From: Zhengella sedimenti | Lineage (GTDB): Bacteria; Pseudomonadota; Alphaproteobacteria; Rhizobiales; Rhizobiaceae | Assembly: GCF_046506625.1 (NCBI RefSeq) | Contig: NZ_JBKFFP010000002.1 | Location: forward strand, 372,001-436,000 | DNA length: 64,000 bases | Direction: 5' to 3' | Part shown: in pieces, positions 42,762 through 51,812 of the stretch | How the letters are laid out: the number at the start of each line of letters is the position of its first letter | Position numbering within the stretch: the stretch's first letter is position 1 | Made by a program: the position numbers and the translations under genes | The notes under the pieces: generated by a model | What the model was told of the DNA's origin: nothing | Database searches by the model: none | What the model saw: the letters and a program-made list of their open reading frames with translations, nothing else

Positions 42762-43199
42762 ATGAGCGATACCAACAGCCTGCCGACCATCGATTCCATC
42801 CGCGAGGACTTTTCCTTTCTCGATGACTGGGAAGAGCGATATCGCTACGTCATCGACCTTGGGCGCGAACTGCCGCCGATCACCGACGCGGAACACAACG
42901 ACGCCAACAAGGTGCAGGGATGCGTCAGCCAGGTCTGGCTCGTCACGGATGCCGGCCCCGGCCCCGATCCGGTCATCGGTTTCCGCGCCGATTCCGACGC
43001 CCATATCGTGCGGGGACTGGTGGCGATCATGCTCGCATTGCATTCCGGCAAGCATGCCAGCGAGATTCTCGCCACCGATGCCGAGGGGACCTTGCGCGAC
43101 CTGGGGCTCGACGAACACCTGACACCGCAGCGAGCCAATGGCGTGCGCGCCATGATCGCGCGCATCCGGCGTGAGGCCGAAAGCCGCATGAACGGCTGA
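42762..43199 (+). CDS. sufE: SufE family sulfur acceptor protein
   Basis: A 145-residue SufE. It takes sulfane sulfur from the cysteine desulfurase SufS for Fe-S cluster assembly. The catalytic Cys is in KVQGCVSQVWLV (about residue 52), with FSFLDDWEERYRYVIDLGR at the N terminus and GLVAIMLALHSGK at the middle. No other suf genes are near. The ATG at 42762 was chosen; one at 42753 is possible. Confidence 0.95.
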   Translation: MSDTNSLPTIDSIREDFSFLDDWEERYRYVIDLGRELPPITDAEHNDANKVQGCVSQVWLVTDAGPGPDPVIGFRADSDAHIVRGLVAIMLALHSGKHASEILATDAEGTLRDLGLDEHLTPQRANGVRAMIARIRREAESRMNG

Positions 43200-43218
43200 C
43201 ACGGCCGCATCTGCTGTC

Positions 43219-44022
43219 TCACCCGCTATCGCTTTCCAGTTCAGGGCGATAGTCGTCCGTGCCCCAGTGCAGGATCGAGCGAGCCGCGCCACGGCCTTCG
43301 TCCGTCCCGATTCCGTAATGGCGCGCCAGGAGCGAAAGGCCCGTCTTGAGGACCAGTTTCGCCGACCGGCGCGGCCATTGCCGTTCCATTTCCACCTGCT
43401 CCAGGCCTTTCAGGAAGCAGCAGACGTCAAGCATCAGGCCCGACAGGTCCGGACCGGCAGCATCGAGGGCGGCGGCGACCCGCCGGCGCGCATCCAGCGC
43501 CGCAGCCGTGAGGTCGTCAAGACCACCGCGCGATCCGCTTCCGCGCAGGGAGGCGGCATTGGCATCCCAGCTGGCGCCAAGGCGGGGGCGAAGCCGCGCT
43601 TTCTCGCAATCGCACCGTAGCCGTTCGCCGGCCTCGACCTCTTCCGGCCGCAGGTAGGGCTTGCCATCCTTGCCGCGGCGGCGGGCCAGAAGCGCCAGCG
43701 GCGATTCCGCCGGATTGGAGAGGACCCGCCGGACCGGCGCGGAACCGGCCGGCATGGCGGTGGCTGCCTGCCGGAAGCCGCCGTCCAGTTTCTCCCGCCC
43801 TTTTCCGGTCAGGCGCAAGCGGGTGCCATCGCTGCTCTCCACGAAGCCGCGCCGGCAGGCTTCCTCCAGGGTTGCGCGCCGAAAGCACAGCGAGCCGCCC
43901 GATGGGCCGGGCAGTGTCACACGGTCCGGCATGGCGGCTGGCGTGAAGGTTTGCGGCCCTTGCCGCAATCGCCCGAGGAGGCGCAAAAGGTGACGTTCCG
44001 CATCATCCGGCTTCATGGCCAT
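43219..44022 (-). CDS. DUF6456 domain protein
   Basis: A 267-residue protein. Residues 1-80 have a winged-helix-like look (FRRATLEEACRRGFVESSDGTRLRLTGKGREKL). DUF6456 lies at about 115-265 with the block AGERLRCDCEKARLRPRLGASWD, then LMLDVCCFLKGLEQVEMERQWPRRSAKLVLKTGLSLLARHYG. A DNA-binding role is inferred only. It overlaps the DnaA-IV gene by 20 bp, so the two are read together and may act together. Confidence 0.88.
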   Translation of the reverse strand: MAMKPDDAERHLLRLLGRLRQGPQTFTPAAMPDRVTLPGPSGGSLCFRRATLEEACRRGFVESSDGTRLRLTGKGREKLDGGFRQAATAMPAGSAPVRRVLSNPAESPLALLARRRGKDGKPYLRPEEVEAGERLRCDCEKARLRPRLGASWDANAASLRGSGSRGGLDDLTAAALDARRRVAAALDAAGPDLSGLMLDVCCFLKGLEQVEMERQWPRRSAKLVLKTGLSLLARHYGIGTDEGRGAARSILHWGTDDYRPELESDSG

Positions 44023-44467
44023 CCTCCGCCCGCACCTGGCTGAAGAGCCGCGTCGCCAGATATTCCACGCGGCCGGCGATGGCGTCGAACTCGGGATCGT
44101 CGCGCAAGTCCTCGATCAGGTGGCAGGCATGGACCACCGTGGTCCGGTCCCGGCCAAAACCCTTTCCGACCTCACCCATGGTCAATTGCAGGGCGACATG
44201 GGCCACATACATGGCAAGCTGGCGAACGCGGACGACGGAGGTGACGTTCCGGCCCGGTGCCCGCAGTTCGCGGCCCGGCACGTTGAACAATTCGGAGACC
44301 ATGTCGATCATGCCGTCGCAGACCGCCGCGGCATATTCGTCGCGGCGCTTGGGCATCGCCACCGATGGCCGGAACCGGAGCAGGGCCTTGCCCTGCACGT
44401 CCCGCATGGCGGCTGCCCAATCCGCCCTGCCCGTTTGACCGCTGTCGATTCTCAACGCCTGCGCCAC
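44003..44467 (-). CDS. Free-standing DnaA domain IV-like DNA-binding protein
   Basis: A 154-residue protein lacking any ATPase domain. Residues about 55-145 match DnaA domain IV: VVRVRQLAMYVAHVALQLTMGEVGKGFGRDRTTVVHA is close to the signature helix-turn-helix and loop that bind DnaA boxes. It could bind DnaA boxes without acting as initiator, so might repress or modulate replication or DnaA-regulated genes (inference). GTG at 44467 has GGGAG eight nt upstream; GTG 44476 and ATG 44407 are alternatives. Forms a unit with the DUF6456 gene. Confidence 0.88.
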   Translation of the reverse strand: MAQALRIDSGQTGRADWAAAMRDVQGKALLRFRPSVAMPKRRDEYAAAVCDGMIDMVSELFNVPGRELRAPGRNVTSVVRVRQLAMYVAHVALQLTMGEVGKGFGRDRTTVVHACHLIEDLRDDPEFDAIAGRVEYLATRLFSQVRAEDGHEAG

Positions 44468-44635
44468 GATCCGCACTCCCTTCGTACAGGTATATTTTCC
44501 TTATATCGAAGGGCGATCCCGGTGTGAACAAATCAGGAACAAAAAGGCCGGATGCAGGGGAGAGCGAGGGTTTGTCCACATGGGCAGGGTCCGGCACCAG
44601 GATGATCGTCCGACCAACATGCCCGGAGATGGACA

Positions 44636-44935
44636 ATGACGGATCTCGCAGCGCAGGCCCGCGCTTTCATAGAGAACAAGGAGCGGGAGCGGCGGAACGC
44701 ACAGACCCTTCGCGCGGCCGCGGCCTTCGGCCTGCCTTGCCGGCAAGATGCGAGCGGACAGCGGAACAGCCTGTCAACCAGGGCCTGTGTCGAACGCCTG
44801 CTTGAACGGGAAAGACAAAAGGGTCTGAGGGGGCACTGGAGCTACGATCTCAATCGCCATATAGCCCTGAAGCACTTGCGCGACGCCATCGCAGGCATGA
44901 GGGAGCCAGGACCGGACCGGGACGTGCAGACATGA
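44636..44935 (+). CDS. Conserved-looking cytosolic protein of unknown function
   Basis: A 99-residue protein without signal or TM segment. An N-terminal basic helix (AFIENKERERRNAQTLRAAAAFG) is followed by SLSTRACVERLLERERQKGLRGHWSYDLNRHIAL, which reads as real protein. Divergent from the DnaA-IV gene, with 168 bp between, and followed at once by a terminator whose stem begins at its stop codon. No family recognised. Confidence 0.7.
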   Translation: MTDLAAQARAFIENKERERRNAQTLRAAAAFGLPCRQDASGQRNSLSTRACVERLLERERQKGLRGHWSYDLNRHIALKHLRDAIAGMREPGPDRDVQT

Positions 44936-44973
44936 GAAAGCCGGGCGGTCGGTCCGACCTGCCCGGCTTTCTC
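44934..44973. terminator. Bidirectional terminator between the 44636 gene and mucR
   Basis: A perfect 13-bp inverted repeat, GAGAAAGCCGGGC / GCCCGGCTTTCTC, whose loop itself holds a 6-bp dyad (GGTCGG / CCGACC). It begins in the stop codon of the plus gene and ends 26 bp past the mucR stop. Confidence 0.8.
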
Positions 44974-44998
44974 CGCGATCCAGATTGCGCCGTGCGCC

Positions 44999-45430
44999 TT
45001 ACTTGCCCTTGGGCTTGCGGCCCAATCCCATTTCCTTGGCGAGGCGCGACCGCGCGGCCGCGTAGTTCGGCGCCACCATCGGATAGTTGGCGTCCAGACC
45101 CCACTTTTCCCGGTAGGCCTCCGGCGTCAGTCCGTAATGGGTCATGAGATGACGCTTGAGCGACTTGAACTTCTTGCCGTCTTCAAGACAGACGATGTAA
45201 TCGTCATGAACGGATTTCTTCGGGTTGACGGCCGGCTTCTGCTTCTCGACAACTTGCGCCGTCTCTCCATGCATACCACCGGCGCGGCCAAGTGCAGCAT
45301 GGACATCAGCAATCAGCACCGGCAGTTCTGTTACCGGAACGACATTGTTGCTGACATATGCCGCCACCACATCGGCGGTCAGTTCGATAAGGTTATCGAC
45401 CGATGCCTCGGAAGCTGGTGTGTTTTCCAT
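44999..45430 (-). CDS. mucR: MucR/Ros family zinc-finger transcriptional regulator
   Basis: A 143-residue MucR. The N-terminal helix LIELTADVVAAYVSNNVV mediates oligomerisation in the family. The C2H2-like zinc finger region is DDYIVCLEDGKKFKSLKRHLMTHYGLTPEAYREKWGL, with Cys and two His visible. MucR proteins bind AT-rich DNA and act as H-NS-like silencers of exopolysaccharide, motility, virulence and GTA-linked genes in rhizobia and Brucella relatives. ATG at 45430 is chosen; the open frame continues through its AT-rich promoter. Confidence 0.95.
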   Translation of the reverse strand: MENTPASEASVDNLIELTADVVAAYVSNNVVPVTELPVLIADVHAALGRAGGMHGETAQVVEKQKPAVNPKKSVHDDYIVCLEDGKKFKSLKRHLMTHYGLTPEAYREKWGLDANYPMVAPNYAAARSRLAKEMGLGRKPKGK

Positions 45431-45728
45431 TTGAATTGCCCCAATCGTTTCACATTTTTCTTCTTGCAACAGCGGGCCGTGCACGCTCTCTGCATCGGCG
45501 CTTCGACTCGCAACTACCACACCATATATTGCCTGAATATAAAAAAATGCAAGACTAGGATTCTGTAAATTCGCTTCTCCCTTGTAGTGCAGCAGTGTTT
45601 GGGGCGATAAATAATGGAAAACAAAAGTTGTGCACGGTACGATTGTTGCGCCGGAACAGATTGAATTGAATAATTTATAAATATCCGCTATTCGATTTTT
45701 CAGGATCGATGCCTGCGGCGATCGCGGC
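45431..45728. other. 298-bp AT-rich mucR upstream region
   Basis: The most AT-rich part of the window (especially 45540-45700, with stretches such as gaataatttataaat). It is typical of a self-repressed mucR promoter. A possible promoter reads TTGCAT (45552-45547) and TATATG (45528-45523), 18 bp apart, on the minus strand. No gene is supported. Confidence 0.6.
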
Positions 45729-46082
45729 TCAGCCTTCGCGATTGATCCGGGCTTCCGGTGGCATCTCGTCGAGGACGGACCCCTTCCACATCGGATAACC
45801 GACGGCATAGGACGCCTTGCCAAGAAGGTGCGAGGAGATCGGCGCCGTGAGCAGGAAGAAGACCACGCCGGCCAGGGCGCGCAGAGTCGTTCCGGCATCC
45901 TCGGCATAAATCGCCAGCGCGACCAGCATGAGACAGGACCCCAGCGTGCCGGCCTTGGAGGCAGCATGGGTGCGGCTGTAGATATCCGGCAACCGGTTGA
46001 TCCCGATGGCCGCGACCAGGGAAAAGGCCGCGCCGACGATCAGGAAAATGCCTGTCACGTAATAGGACACGATCTCGATCAT
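45729..46082 (-). CDS. mnhG: Na+/H+ antiporter subunit G
   Basis: A 117-residue MnhG/PhaG subunit with three TM helices: FLIVGAAFSLVAAIGINRLPDIYSRTHAASKAGTLG is the signature stretch, then ALAGVVFFLLTAPISSHLLGKASY. Last gene of the Mrp operon. Overlaps mnhF by 4 bp. Confidence 0.96.
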   Translation of the reverse strand: MIEIVSYYVTGIFLIVGAAFSLVAAIGINRLPDIYSRTHAASKAGTLGSCLMLVALAIYAEDAGTTLRALAGVVFFLLTAPISSHLLGKASYAVGYPMWKGSVLDEMPPEARINREG

Positions 46083-46405
46083 GGCTCGCTCCCCATCTTC
46101 GCTTCCCTCTCCGGTTCCGCTTCGGTCCTTCCGCGCGCCATCACGAAACGCGCAAAGGCCACCGTTGCCAGGAAACCGACAAGGCCCAGCGCAATCGCAA
46201 TGTCGACATAGAGCGTGTACCCGGTACGGATGCCGATAACGGCGATGAAGCCGATGGCCGAAACCACGAGCATGTCCAGTCCGAGAATCCTGTCAGGCAG
46301 CGTGGGCCCGCGCACCACCCGGTAGACCGTGAGAAGAAACGTTGCGCTCAGCAGGGCCAGCGCAATCAGTTCCGCGGCATCGAGAAAAACCTGGTGCGGT
46401 GTCAT
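46079..46405 (-). CDS. mnhF: Na+/H+ antiporter subunit F
   Basis: A 108-residue MnhF/PhaF subunit with three TM helices and the signature VRGPTLPDRILGLDMLVV. It ends in a charged tail (GRTEAEPEREAKMG). Overlaps mnhE and mnhG by 4 bp each. Confidence 0.96.
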   Translation of the reverse strand: MTPHQVFLDAAELIALALLSATFLLTVYRVVRGPTLPDRILGLDMLVVSAIGFIAVIGIRTGYTLYVDIAIALGLVGFLATVAFARFVMARGRTEAEPEREAKMGSEP

Positions 46406-46875
46406 CGGAACGCCTCCATGATCTTGCGCTCGAACCCTTCGGCAATGGCGGTCCGTGTCGAATCCGGATCGGAGCAGTCGAGGGCGTGCACGTAGAGAAT
46501 GGACCGGTCTTCCGAAACATCGACCGAAAGCGTGCCCGGCGTCAGCGTGATCAGGTTTGCCAGCAGCGTGATTTCGGAATCGCGGTCAACCATGAGCGGA
46601 TAGGCGAAGATGCCGGGCTTGAGTTTCATGTCCGGCGAAACGACCATGACCGCCACCTTCCAGGCGGACAGGACGAGTTCGTAGAGAAACAGCCAGGCAA
46701 GGGAAAGGACACGACCTGCGCGCTGGAAATAGCCCAGCGACCCGACCTGCTCACGGATGAGATACAGGGCGCCCATTCCCAGGAAGAAGCCGAATACCAG
46801 GTTGATGAGCGAAAAGGACCCGGACATCAGCCCCCAGGTCAAAGCGAGCAGGATATTGATCAGATAGAGATTCAT
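46402..46875 (-). CDS. mnhE: Na+/H+ antiporter subunit E
   Basis: A 157-residue MnhE/PhaE subunit with N-terminal TM helices (LINILLALTWGLMSG) and a cytosolic domain with LLANLITLTPGTLSVDVSEDRSILYVHALD, the family hallmark. Overlaps mnhD and mnhF by 4 bp. Confidence 0.96.
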   Translation of the reverse strand: MNLYLINILLALTWGLMSGSFSLINLVFGFFLGMGALYLIREQVGSLGYFQRAGRVLSLAWLFLYELVLSAWKVAVMVVSPDMKLKPGIFAYPLMVDRDSEITLLANLITLTPGTLSVDVSEDRSILYVHALDCSDPDSTRTAIAEGFERKIMEAFR

Positions 46876-48440
46876 TGGCCACCTCCCGCCGGCAGAACCG
46901 CATCCACATAGCCGGATGAATACAGGATGGAGCGGGCAGCGGCGTTGGCAACATCGAGGAGCGGTTGCGGAAAGAAGCCGATCGCCACGACCGCCGCGGT
47001 GAGGATGAGGACGGGCGTGTAGGCGCTCCAGGTCATCGGTTCGCCGGGCACCATGCTGGCCGGTTCATTGGCCCTGTTGCGCCAGAAGGCGAGCGCGAAG
47101 ATGCGCCCCAGCGTGATGGTCGTCAGAAGACCGGTCAGCAGCACCGCGAAAGCGAGCCACCAGGCGCCCACGTCCAGCGAGGCCTTGACCACGAAAACCT
47201 TTGGCCAGACGCCGGAGAACGGCGGGAGACCAGCGACGGCAAAAAACAGGACGAGGGCCAGCGCCGCCATGAAGGGATGCGCGCGATAAAGCCCGGCAAG
47301 GCTGTGCAGGGAAACCGACCCCCCGGCCTCGCCCATCAGGCCGACCAGCATGTAGATGGCGGTCATCGCGATCATCGAGTGGACCGCGTAGAAAATGGCC
47401 GCCGACAGGCCAAGCTCGCTGCCGAGGGCAAGCCCCGCCAGCATCACGCCGATCCCGGAAACGACGATGAAGCCCATCGCCCGGCGCAGGTCCGACTGGG
47501 CCAGTGCACCGAGGATGCCGAGGATCATGGTAAGGCCCGCAACCCAGGCAATGGTCAGCGCCAGGATGTCGCGCTCGCCGGGGAAAAGCATGACCAGCAC
47601 ACGCAGGAGCGCATAGATGCCCACCTTCGTCAGCAGGCCGGCAAACAGGGCGGAAACGATGATGCGCGGGGTGTGATAGGAGGCCGGCAGCCAGAAGTTC
47701 ACCGGAAAGGCCGCAGCCTTCATGGCGAAGGCGAAGAAGAACAGCGTCGCAAGCGTCATCACCGGCGCGCCATGTCCGCCTTCGGCGATCTTCTTCGCCA
47801 GATCGGCCATGTTGAGCGTGCCGAAGGAGCCGTAGAGGAGACCGACGGAGATCAGGAAAAGGGTCGTGGCGACAAGGTTGAGAAAGGCATACTTGACCGC
47901 GCCGTCGATCTGCTCATGCTCCGAGCCCAGGACCAGCAGGCCGAAGGAAGAGATCAGCAAGACCTCGAACCAGACGTAGAGATTGAAGACGTCGCCTGTC
48001 AGGAAGGCGCCGTGCACGCCAGCCATCATCAGCAGGAAGAAGGTGTAGAAGCCGTAGCGCCTGCCGGTGGTGTCGATGTCGCGCACGGAGAAGAGCACGG
48101 CCGCGAAGGACACGATGCCCGCCGCCGCCGCCAGGCTGGCGCCAAGCACATCGGCCTGGAAGGTGATGCCGAACGGCGGCAGCCAGCGGCCCATGGTCAT
48201 GACGATCGGGCCGTTTTCCATCACCCGCCAGAGCAGACCGATATCGGCGAGCGCCAGCAGGGCGAAGGCGATGATCGACACGGTCGCGTGCTGCCAGGTC
48301 TCCTTGCGGAACATGAGCAGCGCAGCGCCGAAGACGAGCGGAATGACCACGGGGGCAATGACCAGCCAGTCGGCGGCGGCCACCGGATCCATGACCATGG
48401 CGCTCGCAAGATCGACTGTTTTTTCTGCGGAAGCGGCCAT
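46872..48440 (-). CDS. mnhD: Na+/H+ antiporter subunit D
   Basis: A 522-residue, 14-TM NuoN-like proton-translocating subunit. Key parts: VHGAFLTGDVFNLYVWFEVLLISSFGLL, FWLPASYHTPRIIVSALFAGLLTKVGIYAL (conserved Lys) and AQSDLRRAMGF. With subunit A it forms the ion path of the Mrp complex. ATG at 48440 chosen, 7 bp after mnhC; the longer frame would overlap mnhC. Confidence 0.96.
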   Translation of the reverse strand: MAASAEKTVDLASAMVMDPVAAADWLVIAPVVIPLVFGAALLMFRKETWQHATVSIIAFALLALADIGLLWRVMENGPIVMTMGRWLPPFGITFQADVLGASLAAAAGIVSFAAVLFSVRDIDTTGRRYGFYTFFLLMMAGVHGAFLTGDVFNLYVWFEVLLISSFGLLVLGSEHEQIDGAVKYAFLNLVATTLFLISVGLLYGSFGTLNMADLAKKIAEGGHGAPVMTLATLFFFAFAMKAAAFPVNFWLPASYHTPRIIVSALFAGLLTKVGIYALLRVLVMLFPGERDILALTIAWVAGLTMILGILGALAQSDLRRAMGFIVVSGIGVMLAGLALGSELGLSAAIFYAVHSMIAMTAIYMLVGLMGEAGGSVSLHSLAGLYRAHPFMAALALVLFFAVAGLPPFSGVWPKVFVVKASLDVGAWWLAFAVLLTGLLTTITLGRIFALAFWRNRANEPASMVPGEPMTWSAYTPVLILTAAVVAIGFFPQPLLDVANAAARSILYSSGYVDAVLPAGGGQ

Positions 48441-48447
48441 TTGACCC

Positions 48448-48825
48448 TCAATACCCAAGTGGCGGCAGGCGGTCGCCTTCCGGCTCGGCAAGACGCATTT
48501 CGTCGGTGTCGTCGGTGCCGATGTCCTGATAGGCGCGATAGGCCAGCACGAGGAGGAAGGCGAAGAAGGAGAAGGAAATCACGATCGCCGTCAGGATCAG
48601 GGCCTGGGGCAGCGCGTTGGCCACCTGGGTAGGCGGCGTGTAGAACGCTTCCGGAATGATCGGTGGCGTTTCGCGCAACACGCGGCCGGCAGTGAAGATC
48701 AACAGGTTCACCGCGTTGCCCAGAAGCGCAACGCCGAGAAGGATGCGGATCGTGTGCCTGGAAAGAAGCAGATAGATCGAGACCGTGAAGAAAAGGCCGA
48801 CGAGCACGGACAGCGCGGTTTCCAT
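48448..48825 (-). CDS. mnhC: Na+/H+ antiporter subunit C
   Basis: A 125-residue NuoK-like subunit with three TM helices: IYLLLSRHTIRILLGVALLGNAVNLLIFTAG and the PQALILTAIVISFSFFAFLL block. Its start shares 1 bp with the mnhB stop. Confidence 0.96.
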   Translation of the reverse strand: METALSVLVGLFFTVSIYLLLSRHTIRILLGVALLGNAVNLLIFTAGRVLRETPPIIPEAFYTPPTQVANALPQALILTAIVISFSFFAFLLVLAYRAYQDIGTDDTDEMRLAEPEGDRLPPLGY

Positions 48826-49244
48826 CAGTCGTCCTCCCTTTCTTCCAGTGCCAGCGCGATCGACGTGATCGAGCCGACCACCACCAGGTAGACGCCGATA
48901 TCGAAGACCAGCGGTGTCGACAGGGCCAGCGTCACGCCGAAGACTTCCGGCTCGGTCCAGAGCCCGGTCAGGAAGGGAACCCCTGCGAAGAGCGAGGCAA
49001 GCCCGGCCATGGTCGCGATGAAAAGGCCGAAACCCGAAATCGCCATCGGATGGAAATACATCGCGCGGCGCACCGGCGACACGCCGCAGGCGATGCCGTA
49101 GATGGCGAAGGCCGAGGCGGCGATCAGCCCGCCGATGAAGCCGCCGCCGGGCTCATTGTGGCCGCGCAGCAGGACGAAGAGCGAGAACAGCACCATGAGG
49201 CTGGCCAGATAGGGCGCGACGGTGCGGAAGATGATCGTGCGCAT
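48825..49244 (-). CDS. mnhB: Na+/H+ antiporter subunit B
   Basis: A 139-residue MnhB with four TM helices: LFVLLRGHNEPGGGFIGGLIAASAFAIYGI is the family signature. A separate B gene (not fused to A) places the operon in the seven-gene group I Mrp class. It starts 3 bp after mnhA. Confidence 0.95.
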   Translation of the reverse strand: MRTIIFRTVAPYLASLMVLFSLFVLLRGHNEPGGGFIGGLIAASAFAIYGIACGVSPVRRAMYFHPMAISGFGLFIATMAGLASLFAGVPFLTGLWTEPEVFGVTLALSTPLVFDIGVYLVVVGSITSIALALEEREDD

Positions 49245-49247
49245 GGC

Positions 49248-51593
49248 CTAGCCCTCGCCCGTTCCTGCAACCACGGCGCGGCGCGGCTTGCGGATGCGGA
49301 TCAAGGCCAGGATGGCAAGCCCGGTGATCATGACGACGGCGATCTCGCCCAGCGTGTCCAGACCGCGGAAATCCACGATGATCACGTTGACGATGTTGCG
49401 GCCGTGGGCAATGGCGCGCGCATAGGTGTTGAAGAAGTCCGTCAGTTCCGTGTTGAACGGGATCTGCGTGATCTTCAGCAGCGCCAGGCCGAGACCGGCG
49501 CCCGCGGCACCGGCAATCGCCATGTCCACCAGTTTCTCGCCGGTCGGGCGATGATCGGCCGGCGACAGCCGCAGCCGGGTCATGACGAGGGCGAGAATGA
49601 CGACCGAAAGCGTTTCCACCATGAACTGCGTGAAGGACAGGTCGGGGGCGCCCAGCAGCATGAAGATGACAGCGACGGCAAAACCCTGGATGCCGAGCGA
49701 GACGATGGCGGTCAGGCGGTTCTTGGCGCTTATGACGGCGCCGATGCCGATGACAGCGATGATCAGGATCGTCCATTCATAGAAGGGCATTTCGGGGAAG
49801 GCCGGCATGGCAGGCCCCTCGGCGAAAAGCCACATGGGCAGGAGCAGCGCCAGCGCGATGCCGGCGAAGGTCACCGTCATGTAGACTTCCATGCGCCCGT
49901 TGTGGATGACGCGCGTCAGGCCGACGGACAACCGCACGAGGCCGCGCATGACCTGGTCGAAGCCCTGGTCCGGTCCCCAGCCGATGGCCTCAAGCAGACC
50001 GGCCATGCCAGCGCGCAACCGGTCCAGCCCGAGATAGAGGACGATGCCGAGCGCAACGGTGGCCAGCGACAGGTAGAGCGCCGCGCCGGCATGGGGAACG
50101 ACGGTGATTTCGACAGGCACCGCCACGCCGGCGACGGCGCTTGCCATCGGCGTGGAGAATGCGTGGTGGCTGACACCGGAAAACAGCGCCGCACCGAGGC
50201 CGAGAACGCCCAGGACCAGCGGTCCGAGCCAAAGCAGGACCGGCCCCTCATGGGCATGTTTCGGCGTTTCCACCGGTTCGCCGAGGAACGGCTTGAGCGC
50301 CACGGCAAAGCCGATGACGAACATCAGCGCATTGCCCGCAACGGCTGTCGCGAGCACGGCAAGGCTCCACGGATCGCCCTTGGCGAGCGCGTAATACATT
50401 TCCTCCTTGGCGAGGAAGCCGAAGAAGGGTGGCAGGCCGCCCATGGAGAGGGCTGCGAGCAGCGCGGCGGCGAAGGTGACCGGCATGGCCTTGCGCAGGC
50501 CGCCGAGGCGGGTGATGTCGCGGGTCCCGGACTCGTGGTCGACGAGACCGGCCACCATGAACAGGCCGCCCTTGAACATGGAATGGGCGATCAGGTAGAG
50601 CACCGCGCCGGCAATGGCCTGTTCGCTGCCGAAGCCGGTCAGCATGACGAGAAGGCCCAGCGATGCGACCGTGGTATAGGCCAGCATCAGCTTCAGGTCT
50701 GTCTGGCGCACGGCCAGAAGCGTGCCGACGAGCAGCGTCGCACCGCCGAAAACCGGCAGAACCGTTTCCCACAGCGCGGTCTCGCCCATGACCGGATTGA
50801 GCCGCATCAGGAGGTAGACGCCGGCCTTCACCATGGTCGCGGAATGCAGGTAGGCGGAGACCGGCGTGGGCGCCTCCATGGCGTTGGGCAACCAGAAGTG
50901 CAGCGGGAACTGGGCCGACTTGGTGAAGGCGCCGCCCAGGATCAGCAGGAAGGCGGCCAGGTAGAACGGGCTTTCGCGCAGCGTGTCGCCGGTCGCCAGA
51001 AGCAGCGACAGTTCCGAGACGCCGGTGATGTTCCAGATGACCAGGAGGCCGGCGAGCAGCGACAGGCCGCCTAGGCCGGTGACGACCAGCGCCTGGATGG
51101 CGGCGCGGCGCGATGCCTCGCGGGAATGGTCGAAACCGATCAGCAGGAAGGAGGTGATCGAGGTCAGTTCCCAGAAGACGAAGAGTGTCAGGAAGTTGTC
51201 GGCGACGACAAGGCCCTGCATCGCTCCCATGAACATCAGGATGAAGGAGAAGAACCGCCCCTGGTCCTCATGGCCTTTCAGGTATCCCCCGGCATAGAGA
51301 ACGATCAGCGCGCCGATACCGGTGACCAGCAGCGCGAAGGTCAGCGACAGTCCGTCGAGATACCAGGAGAAATTCACGTTGAAGTCCGGCACCCAGGCAT
51401 AGCCGCCGGTGACGGCGCTACCCGCCGCGACATCCGGCAAAAAGCCTGCGAAATGCACCAGGTTGAACAGTGGCACAAGCGCCAGGAGCCAGGCCGCGTT
51501 GTGCTTCAGTCTTTGCGTCAGCAACGGTGCGACCACGGCCGCAAGGAAGGGCAACAGAAGCACAAGAAAGGTGAGAGACTGGGCCGACGCCAT
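49248..51593 (-). CDS. mnhA: Na+/H+ antiporter subunit A
   Basis: A 781-residue NuoL-like subunit with about 20 TM helices. The NuoL core has FWELTSITSFLLIGFDHSREASRRAA, FPLHFWLPNAMEAPTPVSAYLHSATMVKAGVYLL (His and Lys of the proton path) and VRQTDLKLMLAYTTVASLG. The C-terminal part adds an MbhE/DUF4040-like domain (LSFTQFMVETLSVVILALVM). It starts the seven-gene operon that exports Na+ in exchange for H+ and keeps internal pH. Confidence 0.96.
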   Translation of the reverse strand: MASAQSLTFLVLLLPFLAAVVAPLLTQRLKHNAAWLLALVPLFNLVHFAGFLPDVAAGSAVTGGYAWVPDFNVNFSWYLDGLSLTFALLVTGIGALIVLYAGGYLKGHEDQGRFFSFILMFMGAMQGLVVADNFLTLFVFWELTSITSFLLIGFDHSREASRRAAIQALVVTGLGGLSLLAGLLVIWNITGVSELSLLLATGDTLRESPFYLAAFLLILGGAFTKSAQFPLHFWLPNAMEAPTPVSAYLHSATMVKAGVYLLMRLNPVMGETALWETVLPVFGGATLLVGTLLAVRQTDLKLMLAYTTVASLGLLVMLTGFGSEQAIAGAVLYLIAHSMFKGGLFMVAGLVDHESGTRDITRLGGLRKAMPVTFAAALLAALSMGGLPPFFGFLAKEEMYYALAKGDPWSLAVLATAVAGNALMFVIGFAVALKPFLGEPVETPKHAHEGPVLLWLGPLVLGVLGLGAALFSGVSHHAFSTPMASAVAGVAVPVEITVVPHAGAALYLSLATVALGIVLYLGLDRLRAGMAGLLEAIGWGPDQGFDQVMRGLVRLSVGLTRVIHNGRMEVYMTVTFAGIALALLLPMWLFAEGPAMPAFPEMPFYEWTILIIAVIGIGAVISAKNRLTAIVSLGIQGFAVAVIFMLLGAPDLSFTQFMVETLSVVILALVMTRLRLSPADHRPTGEKLVDMAIAGAAGAGLGLALLKITQIPFNTELTDFFNTYARAIAHGRNIVNVIIVDFRGLDTLGEIAVVMITGLAILALIRIRKPRRAVVAGTGEG

Positions 51594-51812
51594 GTCCTGA
51601 TCCGGTTTCTTTTCGTTCTGGCCCGCCCCCCGGCGCGCCCGCTCCCCTTCAATTATGGAATTGTTTTCCGCGCGGCAAGTGCGGCCGGTCCGGCAAAACC
51701 GTTTCCGTGCCGCTTATTCAGCGTAAAATGACCTGCCGCCGGGATGATAAGCCGGCGGGCAGTCCTATATTTGCCGAAGAACCGGACAATCTGGAAAAAG
51801 AGGATCAACGGC
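51594..51812. other. Divergent promoter region between mnhA and msrB
   Basis: About 219 bp. An AT-rich patch (tcaattatggaattg, 51649-51663) and a hairpin (CTGCCGCCGG / CCGGCGGGCAG, 51733-51763) are visible before msrB. Promoter boxes are not certain. Confidence 0.45.

Noticed and set aside
45431..45967. N-terminal extension of MucR to 322 codons
   Set aside because: Crosses the AT-rich promoter and the antisense of mnhG; MucR proteins are about 143 residues and start at MENTP here.
46965..51074. Two long plus-strand frames (555 and 674 codons) over mnhA-mnhD
   Set aside because: Antisense to membrane subunits. They are very rich in charged residues, the usual mirror of hydrophobic TM codons.
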